Origin: Tieghemostelium lacteum
Lineage: Eukaryota; Evosea; Eumycetozoa; Dictyosteliales; Raperosteliaceae
DNA length: 64,000 nucleotides
Reading direction: 5' to 3'
Assembly (NCBI GenBank): GCA_001606155.1
Contig: LODT01000001.1
Location: forward strand, 496,001 to 560,000
A program made the position numbers and the translations under genes. Positions 54,759 to 64,000 of the stretch are shown piece after piece (within the stretch, counting starts at the first letter, position 1; each line of letters opens with the position of its first letter). The notes beneath the pieces were generated by a model. It searched no databases. It was not told the origin of the DNA and was given only the letters and a program-made list of their open reading frames with translations.

Positions 54759-56269
54759 TTACCATTCAACACCAAAGAGACTAGAACCAATGAAACCTTT
54801 AATTGGACGATTAGTTTCAACTCTATTGATAGCAGTTGATATATCATAAGAAGATAGAGAAACTACTGGTTGTGCTGTTATCATTGGGTATATATTTACA
54901 TTGGATTCAAAGTTCCAACCTGTCAATTCAGTGAAATCTAAAATAACATTGTTATTCTGGAAAATTGGTGAATCACAAAATGCATTGGTGATGTTACCTG
55001 TGCATGCTGTGACTAGACATATCTGTCCACTTAGTAAATTAAAACTACCTGAAAAACTAGATAATTGGTAGACAGTGGGTTCAAAAGATTCATGGTGTGA
55101 GACATAATTGAATTTGCAGTTGAATCCATCTTGTGAGACTTCGTAGGTCTCGTTTTTACCTGGAGATATAATAAATTGAAGATTGGTTGAGTTAATGTAG
55201 GGTAGAGTAACTTCATTACTATCAGAGGAACCAGAAACAGGGGGAGAAGGTGTATATATAGTTGGTGGTATTTTTGGAATATGTGATATTAAAAGTTTGG
55301 TTTTTGGTTGGTATCCTCCATTTACTGTACTATTTAGTACCTTACCTGAAGAGTATATACCACTACCTGATACCAAACCACTAGACCCTGAATTAGCAGC
55401 CATTATATTATTATTATTGATATAAGACCATGACATTTGAATCTGTCTTGCATAAATAAAGTTTTCATTTACCCACTCTGATGAATAGATTAGATTACGA
55501 ATACTACCATTCTTGAATATGGTTGATTGTGGTTCTTGAAATAGTATATCAAAGCATATCATTACACCAAAAGTCACATTAAAGTCAGTTGTAAATGTAA
55601 CTGGATCGGGTTGAGAAGGTTCATCAAAATAAGGCTCATAGAATAAATGTGATTTATGATATTTAGCAATGACCTGACCTTGTCTATTGAATATAACCTG
55701 AGTGTTATACTGAAATCTACCATCAGTACAACCACTATCAACACCAACAGTACAGTTTTGAACATCACCCATATTGACAGACATGTATATATCGTTTTCT
55801 AAAGCAACACATGAAAGTGTCTTTAGAATTGGTCTGTCATTGAAATTGTCGTCTGTACATGGAAGAAAAATAGTTGAGGAACTGTTAACATTAGGTATAT
55901 ATTCTAAATATTCATAGATACCATCTCTAGTGTCATTAAAGAATGTACCTATGATACCATACTCTGGAAACACTATAATCTGTGCACCTTCTTTTTTTGC
56001 AGTTTCAGTATGAATCTATCATCATAATTAGAATCTCAATTAGTTTTTATTGTTTTTATTTGTTTGCTTTCGGTTTATAGAATATCTACAGAATATTGTT
56101 TAACATTTTCCATCATGTAAGAGACTGCATCTTGTGAGAAATTATATTTATATACAGGTGAGTATTCTACCACTGCTCCTATATAATAATCATCCGATTG
56201 AGCATTTATACAGTTAAATAGCGCAATAATCAATAAAATATATATAATAAATTGATTTTGACTAATCAT
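54759..56269 (-). CDS. biotinidase/vanin-type secreted amidohydrolase (nitrilase superfamily)
   Basis: Model on the minus strand: exon 1 56269-56090, intron 56089-56016 (74 bp), exon 2 56015-54759, giving 478 residues. A signal peptide (IYILLIIALFNCINAQ) is followed by the nitrilase fold. The catalytic triad is visible: Glu in VFPEYGIIG, Lys in AKYHKSHLF, Cys in MICFDILFQEP. Vanin/biotinidase blocks also occur (YLEYIPNVN, CTDGRFQYNTQVIFNRQGQV). Vanins cleave pantetheine to pantothenate and cysteamine; biotinidase cleaves biocytin; which applies here is open. Several N-x-S/T sites support secretion. The exon 1 open frame runs a few codons into the intron (VDIL) before stopping. Confidence 0.87.
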
Positions 56270-56697
56270 TCTTCCCTCACCACAATTATAAAAATAAAGT
56301 GAATAATATTTTTTAAAATATACCCACTTTATTCTAGATTGTAAAATTTAATGATGTATATATTTAAATATCAGAATGTGTAAAGGGAATTTTGGGAAAT
56401 TAAAAAATGTAACCTAATTCTGACTTATCGGATTTTAAAAATTATTTTATTTCATTTTTAAAATTTTACTTTACTTTTTCTAACAATAATTCAAATGTAA
56501 TATAATCATGAACTTGCATTATCAATACTCGGATTTCATTTCAAACAATTCTGAAAAATTTACTAAAAATTTAAAATTAAAAGAAGTAATTTTTTTTTTT
56601 TCTTTTTTTTTTAGTTGTTTACTCAAAGAGACTGTTATATATTATTTATATAATTAGTTTTAATATATAAAATCGATTCTTTTTTTTTTTTTTTTAA
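56270..56697. other. divergent spacer, T-rich before TFIIB
   Basis: A 428-bp spacer between divergent genes, with long T runs at 56590-56613 and about 56680-56695. An ATG at 56508 opens a 26-codon frame that runs into a GTAATT donor-like site, but its phase does not match any acceptor in front of the TFIIB frame, so I could not make it a first exon. Confidence 0.45.
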
Positions 56698-57750
56698 TTG
56701 AGTCAAACCTTAGCAACTTATAAATCACATAATCACAGCCATGCACCAGCTGTAGGAAGTAATAATGCCGGAGGTGCTAGTACAAGTAATAATGAAATAA
56801 TAAAAAAAAAGTACGGACTGTTAATAAAACTCACCTGTCCGGTTTGTAAAAACAATGATCCTGATATAGTGGAAGACTATGCAAAAGGAGATCTCATTTG
56901 TAGAGGATGTGGAGTAGTTTTGGGTGACAGAATTATAGATGAACACTCAGAGTGGAGAACCTTTTCCAACAGTGAAAGTACAGGAGCCGATCCTAATCGT
57001 GTTGGTGGTCCCACAAATCCACTTTTAAGAGAGGCAGCATTAAGCACTACCATTGGAAAAGGTGCAAAAGATACAGGGTCACTTTCTAAACTACAGAATA
57101 GAAATGCTTTGGGAAGTGGTGATAGAAACCTTCTGGCGGCATTTTCAGAGATTGGTAGAATGGTTGATAGATTAGGTCTTCCTCAAACCATTCATGATAA
57201 AGCCAACGAACTCTATCGTATGATGGACGATAGAAAACCACTTCGTGGTAAATCTGCAGATGGTATGATGGCAGCTGCCCTCTATATGGCTTGTCGTATC
57301 GATGGTACAACAAGACAATTCAAAGAGATTGCTATTCTTACCAGTAATGTCACCAAAGTAGACATTTCACGTTGTTACAAGACAATGAAAGACAGTCTTT
57401 CTGATTATATATCATTGCAAACTATCACATCAGAGGACTTTATCACACGTTATTGTTCAGAACTTAAACTACCATTGGATGTAAAGAAATCTGCTGAGCA
57501 TGTTTCAAAAACTGCCCAAGATATGGGTATTGTTTCTGGTAAATCACCTATATCTGTAACAGCTGCCTCTATTTACATGGTATCACAATGTTCTACAGAG
57601 AAGAGATCTCAAAAAGAAATATCCAATATTTCTGGTATCTCTGAGGTTACCATTAAAAACACCTACAAAGATTTATACAATCATAGAGAGTCTTTATTCC
57701 CTGCCAATTCACCATTTATTTCCAAAATCTCCTCCTTACCCTCACCCTAA
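56698..57750 (+). CDS. gtf2b: transcription factor IIB (TFIIB), start codon unclear
   Basis: One long exon, 350 codons. An N-terminal zinc ribbon (LTCPVCKNNDPDIVEDYAKG then CRGCGVVL), the B-reader/linker (EHSEWRTFSNSES), and two cyclin folds (EIGRMVDRLGLPQTI to YMACR, and LKLPLDVKKSAEHVSKTAQD to KEISNISGISEVTIKNTYK) make it a clear TFIIB. It bridges TBP-bound promoters and RNA polymerase II. The frame opens right after TAA 56695-56697 with TTG AGT CAA, and no ATG lies upstream of the zinc ribbon in frame. Either a short upstream exon is spliced on (ending TTGAG or CTTAG acceptors exist), the base sequence has a one-base error (ATGAGTCAA is one base away), or a non-ATG codon is used. Confidence 0.9.
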   Translation: MSQTLATYKSHNHSHAPAVGSNNAGGASTSNNEIIKKKYGLLIKLTCPVCKNNDPDIVEDYAKGDLICRGCGVVLGDRIIDEHSEWRTFSNSESTGADPNRVGGPTNPLLREAALSTTIGKGAKDTGSLSKLQNRNALGSGDRNLLAAFSEIGRMVDRLGLPQTIHDKANELYRMMDDRKPLRGKSADGMMAAALYMACRIDGTTRQFKEIAILTSNVTKVDISRCYKTMKDSLSDYISLQTITSEDFITRYCSELKLPLDVKKSAEHVSKTAQDMGIVSGKSPISVTAASIYMVSQCSTEKRSQKEISNISGISEVTIKNTYKDLYNHRESLFPANSPFISKISSLPSP

Positions 57751-58321
57751 TACTTTATGTAATTACAAACAAAACCCACAACATATTTTTACCAATTTAT
57801 TACATTCAAAAATTCAGTCGAAAAAAGTTTTGTTTGGACCTCTTTTTTGTATTTTTTTTTTTTATTTTTTTGTCACATTCAATCATCTAAAGGTAAATAA
57901 AAATGTACAATTCATCCCTATGAAATTTGATATTGTTTCAAAGTTATTGTTGAAATGGAAGTAACAAAATTAGGAAATTTATAAAAAAAACCAAATTGCA
58001 TCCTGTTAAAGGCCTCGGATAATGTTTAATTATAAGATGAGATATGCCGTTGGAGGGATGCTAAAACAAATTTTGCGAATATGATTTTCCTTATATGTCC
58101 CAATTTTATCAAGGATTTGTACCATTCACACATTATTTTCCTAATTATTACAAATCCATTTTCAACTATAATCCCAATTCCAATATTCATTTTTAAAAGG
58201 TATAATAATATAAATACTAATACTGACATGTCCTTTCGCTATACAGATTTAATTTTATTGAATAAAAATATGATTATAAATAAATACATATTCTCATTAT
58301 TTAAGATGATAAAACTATTGT
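57751..58321. other. convergent intergenic spacer, no gene seen
   Basis: A 571-bp AT-rich spacer between the 3' ends of TFIIB (plus) and the unknown minus-strand gene. Two overlapping opposite open frames at 58026-58392 are Ile/Lys/Phe-rich and have no family signal. I see no hairpin or RNA gene. Confidence 0.55.
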
Positions 58322-59251
58322 TTATCTTTCAAACAAATATTTCATATATCTTGGGGAACTTGAGGATAACAGTGAATGATCATGTAATGTAATAGAATTA
58401 CTTCTAAAAATATTTGTGTTTGGAAAAGATTGTGACAATGAAGCAACAGTTACAGAGGATTTTAATTTACTTGAGATATCAGGTGATTGTGCTATTGGTA
58501 ATTGTGGATTGCTACTATTATCAATATCATCTACAAATAATGAAAATTCCCAAGAGGATTGGAAATTAATTCGAGTGTTTTGGTTAATTACAAATTCCAT
58601 TGGAGCTTTTTTACCGTTAACATTGGTTAGTACCATAGTTACTGAATCTGATATACTATTATTAACATTACTAAGTCCCATTTTAATGACATTTTGTGAA
58701 GTTGATTTCTTTAGTTGGGTACTTATAATGGTGTTGATACTATTGGTTGATGTTGTAGGTTCTGATATAGATTCTTCATTGGTAAATGGTTTCACTCCAA
58801 ATGTACTAAACATATCTTTGGGGAGTTTAGATATCAGTTTAGTTGAAATTTGTATGGGTTCTTTTGTGGTAAGAGGTTGGATACTTCTAGTTCTAGATTC
58901 TGTCAGTAGTGGTATTTGATTATCAATTTGTAATGAAAATCTTTTTTGTGTTTTAGTTCTCTTTGGTGATGCTTTAAATTTAGGTAGACACAGAGAAGAG
59001 TGGCTTCTTCTAATTGACCCTTTTTTCCATGACACATCTTTATGATCTGAAACAGTATCATTTGTAATTTTTTCCAATGAAGGTTCTTCTTTATGGTCAC
59101 TACTCTTATTATATATAATTATTGATTTAACCATTCTCCTAAAATTGAATTTCTTTTTCTTTTTATCTTCACCATTATTATTGTTATTATTATGATTATA
59201 CATTTGTATTAAGCTATAAAAGTAAGAATACTCTAGACAATTGTAATTCAA
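58322..59251 (-). CDS. unknown basic Ser-rich protein
   Basis: Single exon on the minus strand, up to 309 residues. The first ATG is at 59251, but a later in-frame ATG (59203, MYNHNNNNNN) has the more usual poly-Asn start; I cannot decide between them. The N-terminal third is Lys/Arg-rich (DKKKKKFNFRRMVKSII; KGSIRRSHSSLCLPKF; SPKRTKTQKRFSL), with several possible kinase sites of R-x-x-S type. The rest is Ser/Thr/Asn-rich and without a named domain. A compact segment (VTMVLTNVNGKKAPMEFVIN) looks like a short beta sheet. Cytosolic or nuclear; function unknown. Confidence 0.6.
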   Translation of the reverse strand: MNYNCLEYSYFYSLIQMYNHNNNNNNGEDKKKKKFNFRRMVKSIIIYNKSSDHKEEPSLEKITNDTVSDHKDVSWKKGSIRRSHSSLCLPKFKASPKRTKTQKRFSLQIDNQIPLLTESRTRSIQPLTTKEPIQISTKLISKLPKDMFSTFGVKPFTNEESISEPTTSTNSINTIISTQLKKSTSQNVIKMGLSNVNNSISDSVTMVLTNVNGKKAPMEFVINQNTRINFQSSWEFSLFVDDIDNSSNPQLPIAQSPDISSKLKSSVTVASLSQSFPNTNIFRSNSITLHDHSLLSSSSPRYMKYLFER

Positions 59252-59629
59252 TTGAAATTAAAAATGAATTCTTTAATCTCCTAAAATAAGAGGGTATAAT
59301 TAAATGTATTTTTACAGTAGTGTTGAATCAAAGAATTCTTAATTATAAAAGAGAGATTAAATAAAAACTCTAAATATAGTTGTTCATTTTTAAATTAAAG
59401 TGTTGATTCTTGGTGTGTTGAATAACTCATTTTTAATCCTTTTTAAGAATATTTAAAATCTTGATATGATCACTTTGGGATTAAAAGTGTGTGTTGAATT
59501 TAAAATTTTATAAAATTTTTCAGGATTAGGTGGGTAGTGTATGGAGGGGTTGGTTAAAATAAAAATTAAATGTTACCTCAGTATTTGTCAATTTTAAAAG
59601 AGTAAAATAATTTATTTATACAAAATATC
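59252..59629. other. intergenic spacer between two minus-strand genes
   Basis: A 378-bp AT-rich spacer that should carry the promoter of the gene starting at 59251 and the 3' end of the CAP gene. A T/G-rich stretch (59400-59560, with tggtgtgttg and gtgggtagtg words) is less AT-rich than the rest. No gene seen. Confidence 0.5.
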
Positions 59630-60697
59630 TTATAGTAAATATGATAAGCTAATTAAAGTAACCAAAGATAGAGAACCAACTAATTTCACAGATGAACTAT
59701 CAGTGGTATCAGTTTCTGGTGGTGGAGTGGTTTGAACTGGATCTACTGGTGCTGGGTTACCTGTAGTACTCTCAGTACTTCCTGTGGTGGTTCCTTTAGA
59801 TCCCTCTTCAGTTGATGTTTCTGATTTTGATCCACTTTCTTCGCTTGTTTCTTTAGATTCAGAAGTTTCCTCACTAGTTACAGATCCACTTTCATTTTCA
59901 GAATTGGTACTTTCAGAATTAGTTGGTGTTTCACTTGAAGTTTCAACAGGAGTAGTTGAGTGAGTTGGTGTCTCAGTAGGTCCTTCAGTTGGTTTCTTAG
60001 TAGGTGCCTCTGTTGGAGTTGAGGTGTGTGTTTGAGTTGGTGTTTGGGTTGGTGCTTCAGTTGGTTTCTTAGTAGGTGCTTCAGTTGGAGTTGAAGTGTG
60101 AGTTTGAGTAGGGGTTTGTGTTGGTGTTGGGGTTGGAGTTGGAGTTGATGTAGCAGTGGGTGTTGGAGAAACTGTTGGAGTAACAGTTACAGTTGGAGTT
60201 GGAGTAACAGTTGGAACTACAGTTGGAGTAGAATCAGATTTACAACTACCAGCATCAAATTCTTGAGTCCAATATGGTGTACCACTATTGTCAATAGCCA
60301 TACCAAAACCAATGTTATCATTAGCTGTACTTAGAATATTGGCTTTATGCCCAGCACTATTCATCCAACCATTCATAACAGCATCATCAGTCTGGTAACC
60401 CATAGCAACATTTTCAGCAGCATAAGATAAATCATAAGCACCAAATGCTTCCATTCTTTCAAATAAACCTCCTAAATCGCTATCATGTGTCATTTCTTTA
60501 ATTGAAGCTTGATATTCGGAATGTCTTTGAGCACTTTTCATTAAACATGCATCCATAGCATAAGGCGTCAATCCTACTTTTGCTCTCTCTGCATTTACTA
60601 AACTCAATTGATAATTAGCATCAAAAGTAGCAGACAATGATAATTGTACACTTAATCCAAGTACTATTATAATTCCTAATATTTTGTTTAAATTCAT
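59630..60697 (-). CDS. CAP/SCP-domain secreted protein with mucin-like stalk and probable GPI anchor
   Basis: Single exon on the minus strand, 355 residues. A signal peptide (ILGIIIVLGLSVQLSLS) is followed by a CAP (SCP/PR-1) domain to about residue 155: CLMKSAQRHSEYQASIKEMT, AENVAMGYQTDDAVMNGWMN, SAGHKANILS and PYWTQEF carry the usual CAP residues, including both conserved histidines. A Thr/Pro/Ser stalk of about 150 residues then contains a tandem repeat (THTSTPTEAPTKKPTE, twice). The C-terminus is hydrophobic (VKLVGSLSLVTLISLSYLL), fitting a GPI signal. Likely a heavily O-glycosylated cell-surface protein. CAP proteins of this size are close to bacterial and plant forms. Confidence 0.85.
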   Translation of the reverse strand: MNLNKILGIIIVLGLSVQLSLSATFDANYQLSLVNAERAKVGLTPYAMDACLMKSAQRHSEYQASIKEMTHDSDLGGLFERMEAFGAYDLSYAAENVAMGYQTDDAVMNGWMNSAGHKANILSTANDNIGFGMAIDNSGTPYWTQEFDAGSCKSDSTPTVVPTVTPTPTVTVTPTVSPTPTATSTPTPTPTPTQTPTQTHTSTPTEAPTKKPTEAPTQTPTQTHTSTPTEAPTKKPTEGPTETPTHSTTPVETSSETPTNSESTNSENESGSVTSEETSESKETSEESGSKSETSTEEGSKGTTTGSTESTTGNPAPVDPVQTTPPPETDTTDSSSVKLVGSLSLVTLISLSYLL

Positions 60698-61092
60698 TAT
60701 TTCTTTTTTTTTTAATATATTATATATCTATTAATTATTGTTATATTGTAAAGTTGAAAATTAAATTAAAAGATCTAGAATTTTCAAGCTCTATAAATAC
60801 TGTTTTTTAAAAATATTTAATATAATTTAAATTAAATTAACGGTCATGGAAGCCTTAACACCGACTTCAAAATTGGGCCTCCAAGGAACTCGTTAAATTG
60901 TCACTTTGTGTAGGTTTTTTAAAACATTCCAAATTTAGAAATTTCAAGGATTTTTATAAATCTTTTTTTGAAAAAAAAAAAAGTTAAATCTAAAAAGATT
61001 GTCACATCTAAAATCTATTTGGGATAAGTTATCAAGATTTCATAAATTATTTGAATTGTACAATTTCAGATATCAGATTACACAAGTGTTTA
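60698..61092. other. intergenic spacer holding a 60-nt hairpin candidate
   Basis: A 395-bp spacer upstream of the CAP gene and downstream of the LRR-receiver gene, both on the minus strand. It is AT-rich except for 60837-60896, described as its own feature. Nothing else is seen apart from poly-A/T runs. Confidence 0.5.
60837..60896. ncRNA. possible small structured RNA (60-nt hairpin)
   Basis: The ends TTAACG (60837-60842) and CGTTAA (60891-60896) pair exactly. Inside, TGGAAGCC and GGCCTCCA pair with one mismatch around a loop of about 21 bases. The segment is clearly more GC-rich than its surroundings and has a TATAAATA about 40 bases upstream on the plus strand. Size and stem arrangement recall the class I small RNAs of dictyostelids (42-65 nt with paired ends), but I do not see their conserved 11-nt motif exactly, nor a clear DUSE element upstream. 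Low confidence. Confidence 0.25.
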
Positions 61093-63051
61093 TTATAATT
61101 TGTTATTATTTGAAGAAGTGATATTATTTGAAGAGGTCAGTTTGAGAATGAGGTCAAATACATTGGGTTTAAGAGGTTTTGAGATAAATGCATCGTAGGC
61201 TTGTTGATTATTATTATTTGAGTCACCTACCTGATTAGAATCAGAGTGACTGACAATAGAATCATTTCCACTGCATATTATAATTGGAGTTCTCTTTCTA
61301 TTAGTATTCTTTTCATATTGTCTAATCATCCGAATACTATTGAGACCATTGATAATTGGCATGTAAATATCCATAATAACCAATACAAAGAATGGGGTCT
61401 CACAAAACATCTCAAAAGCAGTCTTTCCATTCTCTGCAATTCGCACATCAAAATTTCTTCTTTCCAATACATTTTTTACTATTCTCGCTTGAAAACTTTC
61501 ATCTTCTCCCAGTAGTATCAATGGGAAGTGTTCTTGTTTCTCCAGAATACTTAGATACAGACTGGATCTGTTGAGTTGTAATTGATTCTTACTTGTTATT
61601 GTTATATTATTAAATGATTTATATAGATCCTCCAAGATGATTCTGTCATCTTTAAATATATTATTACTGATATTGCCGTTGCTATTGTTGTTATTGCTGT
61701 TTGTACAAGTGTTGGTTGATCTTCTATTGAGAACCGATGATATATATAGTTCAAAACCACTATCCAGTTTTGTTGGGTAAAGACATAATGCAGACTCGAC
61801 TTTTATAAATATACTCTCTCTGAGATCCAATTTCTTTAGTTGAGATAGAAATTCTCTATTCTCTTCCTGTATCAACAGTCTAAGGAAATTAGGTGTCAAT
61901 CTATTGTGTCTAATAGACAGTGATCTCAATGATTGTAATTTAAAAAATGAATTATCTTTTGAGATTTTTAAAATTGGAGTTTTTTGTTGTTGTTGTTGTG
62001 TATCTTGCTCCTGTTGTTGTTGTTGAAGGTCTTCAATAGGTTCCTCTACTATGATACCCAATGATTTATCTTCTATAAAACAAAATGAAATTTCCAATAA
62101 CTCTAATGATTTACTTGACAAATGAGTTAGAGCATTTTCCTGTGAGAGCAATGTACAATAGTTTAGATACAGATTCTTTAGTTTACTAATCTCTGAAATG
62201 AATTCCAATCCTAGTGATGTTATATTATGACAATTATTCAGTTTCAGTGTGGTTAATGATTCTAGTTGTTTCAAAGATTCCAAATCGATATCATTGATAT
62301 TTGAAATCTTTGATAATATTAATATCTGTAATCTTTTTAAATTATTTGAAATGATTCTAGAATAGTGTGTAATAAATTCATAGTGTTAGTGGTGTGTGTT
62401 GATTAGATTAAAAATTTTTTTTTTTTGAGTAATAGATATATAAAGTTTTAAAATAACATCGAGGAAATATACTAACTTTAAATTTTCAGATTTAAAATTT
62501 AAACAACCTCTTAGGTTTAATGATACTAAATGTTTTGATATATATATTGAATTTCCAGTTATATTTGTACAATAGGATAAATTTACATGTTTCAAACGTT
62601 TATGATATTCCAATATGGATTCTAAATATTTCTCTTTTAAACCTTGTAAATTTGCCAAATTTAAACTAATTATACATGTAGAACTGTTGATATTATTACT
62701 GCGACTATTATTACTAGTATTACTGGTATTATTAGTGTTTTGAGATATAAGATATTTTGACCATTGTTTTACATTGATTTCATCCTCATTGGATAAATTT
62801 AGTGACTGAATGGAAGACCTATGGAGTACTTCTAGAATATCATTATTCAATTTGAACTTGTTAATCTTTTTCAAAATGTTGAATAGATATTCCAATAACT
62901 CTGAAGATAGTAAAGTTAAATCTATAGTTTGCTCTTGTTGGATGTGGTCAACTTCGTCATTTTTCTCTTTTGTCTGTTCTGTTTTAAATAATTTCCCTGA
63001 TTTTATATATTGGATTATAAAATCTATACAATAATCCTTAAGGGAGAACAT
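61093..63051 (-). CDS. leucine-rich repeat protein with C-terminal response-regulator receiver domain
   Basis: Model on the minus strand: exon 1 63051-62477, intron 62476-62357 (GTTAGT donor, 120 bp), exon 2 62356-61093, giving 612 residues. The N-terminal part is LRR of the Cys-containing type (HVNLSYCTNITGN, LVSLNLRGCLNF, LTTLKLNNCHNITSLGLEFI), extending over the junction. After poly-Gln and an Asn/Ser-rich linker, the C-terminus (about 475-600) is a receiver domain: acidic pair in LLGEDES, phosphorylatable Asp in VIMDIYMP, Thr/Ser region IIICSGNDS and Lys in FISKPL. It should be a phosphorelay target. No kinase or DNA-binding domain is present, so output probably goes through the LRR part. 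Confidence 0.82.
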
Positions 63052-63447
63052 AAAATCTTTTGAGTACTAAAACACAAACCAATCGCAAATTTTTAAAAAA
63101 AAAATAAAAATTTTAAAAACAGAACAAAACGCCCAACAAACATCTTTATTAGAATATTGAATTTGAATCCTCCAATCACTTGAAATTGATCTCACCATCA
63201 ATTTAAATGAGAATTTTTTCATTAAATTTTTTATTTTCTTTCACTTCATTCTTTTATTTTCTATTTCACATTACTTTTATTAAAGTTACATTCAGGTAAA
63301 GAATATCAGATATTACGTTTTTTTTTTTTAAAAGGCATTTTAGAGATTTTTGCAGATTTATCCCCCAAGCATTTCTTGTTTTTTTTTTTCCTGATCATCA
63401 TCTTTAAAACACAATTAGTGTACCATTACTATAACAATTGTAAAATA
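63052..63447. other. divergent spacer, no gene seen
   Basis: A 396-bp AT-rich spacer between the LRR-receiver gene (minus) and the Ser-rich gene (plus), with T runs near 63320 and 63380 as usual in dictyostelid promoters. Confidence 0.55.
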
Positions 63448-64000
63448 TGTCTTGGGCTAGTTCTTGGACTGGAAGTGACCAAGATGATGAAAAATTCGAT
63501 ATAACCAAAAGTCACAGTAATACCAACAACCTTAGTGGAAAGAATAATTTAGTACAGAGTACAAATAGTACAAATAGTATTAATAGTAGCAATGGATCAT
63601 TTTCACCAAAAATTGGTGATAAAAAAGGTAGTACTGGTTTACCCCCTCCCAATCATATAACTAAATCAGGATCACAATCAACTAGTAGTTTATCAAAAGA
63701 ATCTAGTAGTGGTAGTTTATTACCTACACAGCCATTATCACCTAGCACACCTAGGGACAATGGTCAATCATCACGTGAATATAATGTTAGTAGTATAGGA
63801 AGTAACAGTAGTTTAAGTAGTGTCACTAGTAGTAATAGTAGTAAAGGTACTCCAACATCACCTAATACACCAAGAAATGAACCCCAACCTAAACACGATG
63901 GATACCTCAGAGACAGATATCAAATGGTTCAACTACAACAACATCATAATGTACAATTTGGAAATACTGGTAGTGATTGGTCATTTATGATGGCAATGGA
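63448..64000 (+). CDS. 5' part of a Ser/Asn/Thr-rich gene, cut by the window edge
   Basis: The frame opens with ATG at 63448 (MSWASSWTGSDQDDEKFDI) and is still open at the window end, giving about 184 residues. All but the last 40 residues are low-complexity (Ser, Asn, Thr, Gly, with SP/TP sites such as PLSPSTPRD and TPTSPNTPRN). The final visible part (HDGYLRDRYQMVQLQQ, TGSDWSFMMAM) begins to look ordered, but not enough is visible to name a domain. Regulatory proteins such as kinases, GEFs or transcription factors often begin this way in dictyostelids. Confidence 0.75.

Noticed and set aside
58026-58392. Two opposite open frames downstream of TFIIB
   Set aside because: Low-complexity Ile/Lys/Phe translations of AT-rich spacer without support.
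1-64000. tRNA, rRNA, CRISPR array, LTR or other virus-like element
   Set aside because: I looked for T-loop words, long terminal or direct repeats, regular repeat-spacer units and reverse transcriptase or capsid words and saw none that I could support.

Overview
This window looks like chromosomal DNA of a dictyostelid social amoeba. The intergenic DNA is very AT-rich and full of poly-T and poly-A. Genes are short-spaced with one to three small AT-rich GT-AG introns (about 57-120 bp). Proteins carry runs of Asn, Gln, Ser, Thr or Asp/Glu, and several families are typical of the group: an HssA/2C/7E-like mini-protein, a DUF4282 protein, membralin, AP-5 beta and a central-motor kinesin with a membrane anchor. 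I cannot fix the species. Nothing in it looks bacterial or organellar. I found no convincing tRNA, rRNA, CRISPR, LTR element or intact transposon.

Layout. 1-505: the 3' end of an unknown gene and a decayed second copy beside it. 650-13226: a dense run of housekeeping genes (EBP2 rRNA processing, a KCMF1-type ubiquitin ligase, a multi-pass membrane protein, TUG/UBXD9, an HssA-like mini-gene, low-molecular-weight tyrosine phosphatase, DUF4282, SET-MYND methyltransferase, RAD18). 13264-19271: the one clearly unstable region, with a tandem pair of large paralogues that have an F-box-like C-terminal segment. The first copy is gutted and holds foreign-looking relics and a large hairpin; the second is nearly whole. 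19467-29320: kinesin, FIBP, a FYVE-DUF1771-Smr protein, VMA12/TMEM199, a secreted Cys-rich protein, NDUFB7 and a small helical protein. 29321-31001: the longest gene-poor stretch. 31002-46133: a Ulp1/C48 protease, AP-5 beta, a mini membrane protein, an unknown 705-residue protein, WDR74, NSUN6, membralin and a PP2C phosphatase. 47001-64000: the TPR nucleoporin, a small charged protein, a TRM9-type tRNA methyltransferase, a biotinidase/vanin-type amidohydrolase, TFIIB, an unknown basic Ser-rich protein, a CAP-domain surface protein, an LRR-receiver fusion and the 5' part of a Ser-rich gene that runs off the window.

The genes do not form a pathway. Some share themes: ribosome and RNA maturation (EBP2, WDR74, NSUN6, TRM9), endolysosomal and V-ATPase biology (AP-5 beta, VMA12, FYVE protein), ubiquitin/p97/SUMO-type control (KCMF1, TUG, RAD18, Ulp1-like), and nuclear envelope biology (TPR, tail-anchored kinesin).

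For most spliced genes I worked out exon junctions by hand from frame continuity, GT-AG signals and family alignment recalled from memory. The exon coordinates are therefore models, not cDNA-supported facts. The observations I rate most worth checking are the FYVE-DUF1771-Smr fusion, the LRR-receiver fusion, the tail-anchored kinesin with altered nucleotide-switch motifs, the F-box-like paralogue pair with a patch of near identity, the 14.36-14.46 kb inverted repeat, the 60-nt hairpin at 60837-60896, and the TFIIB gene that has no ATG.
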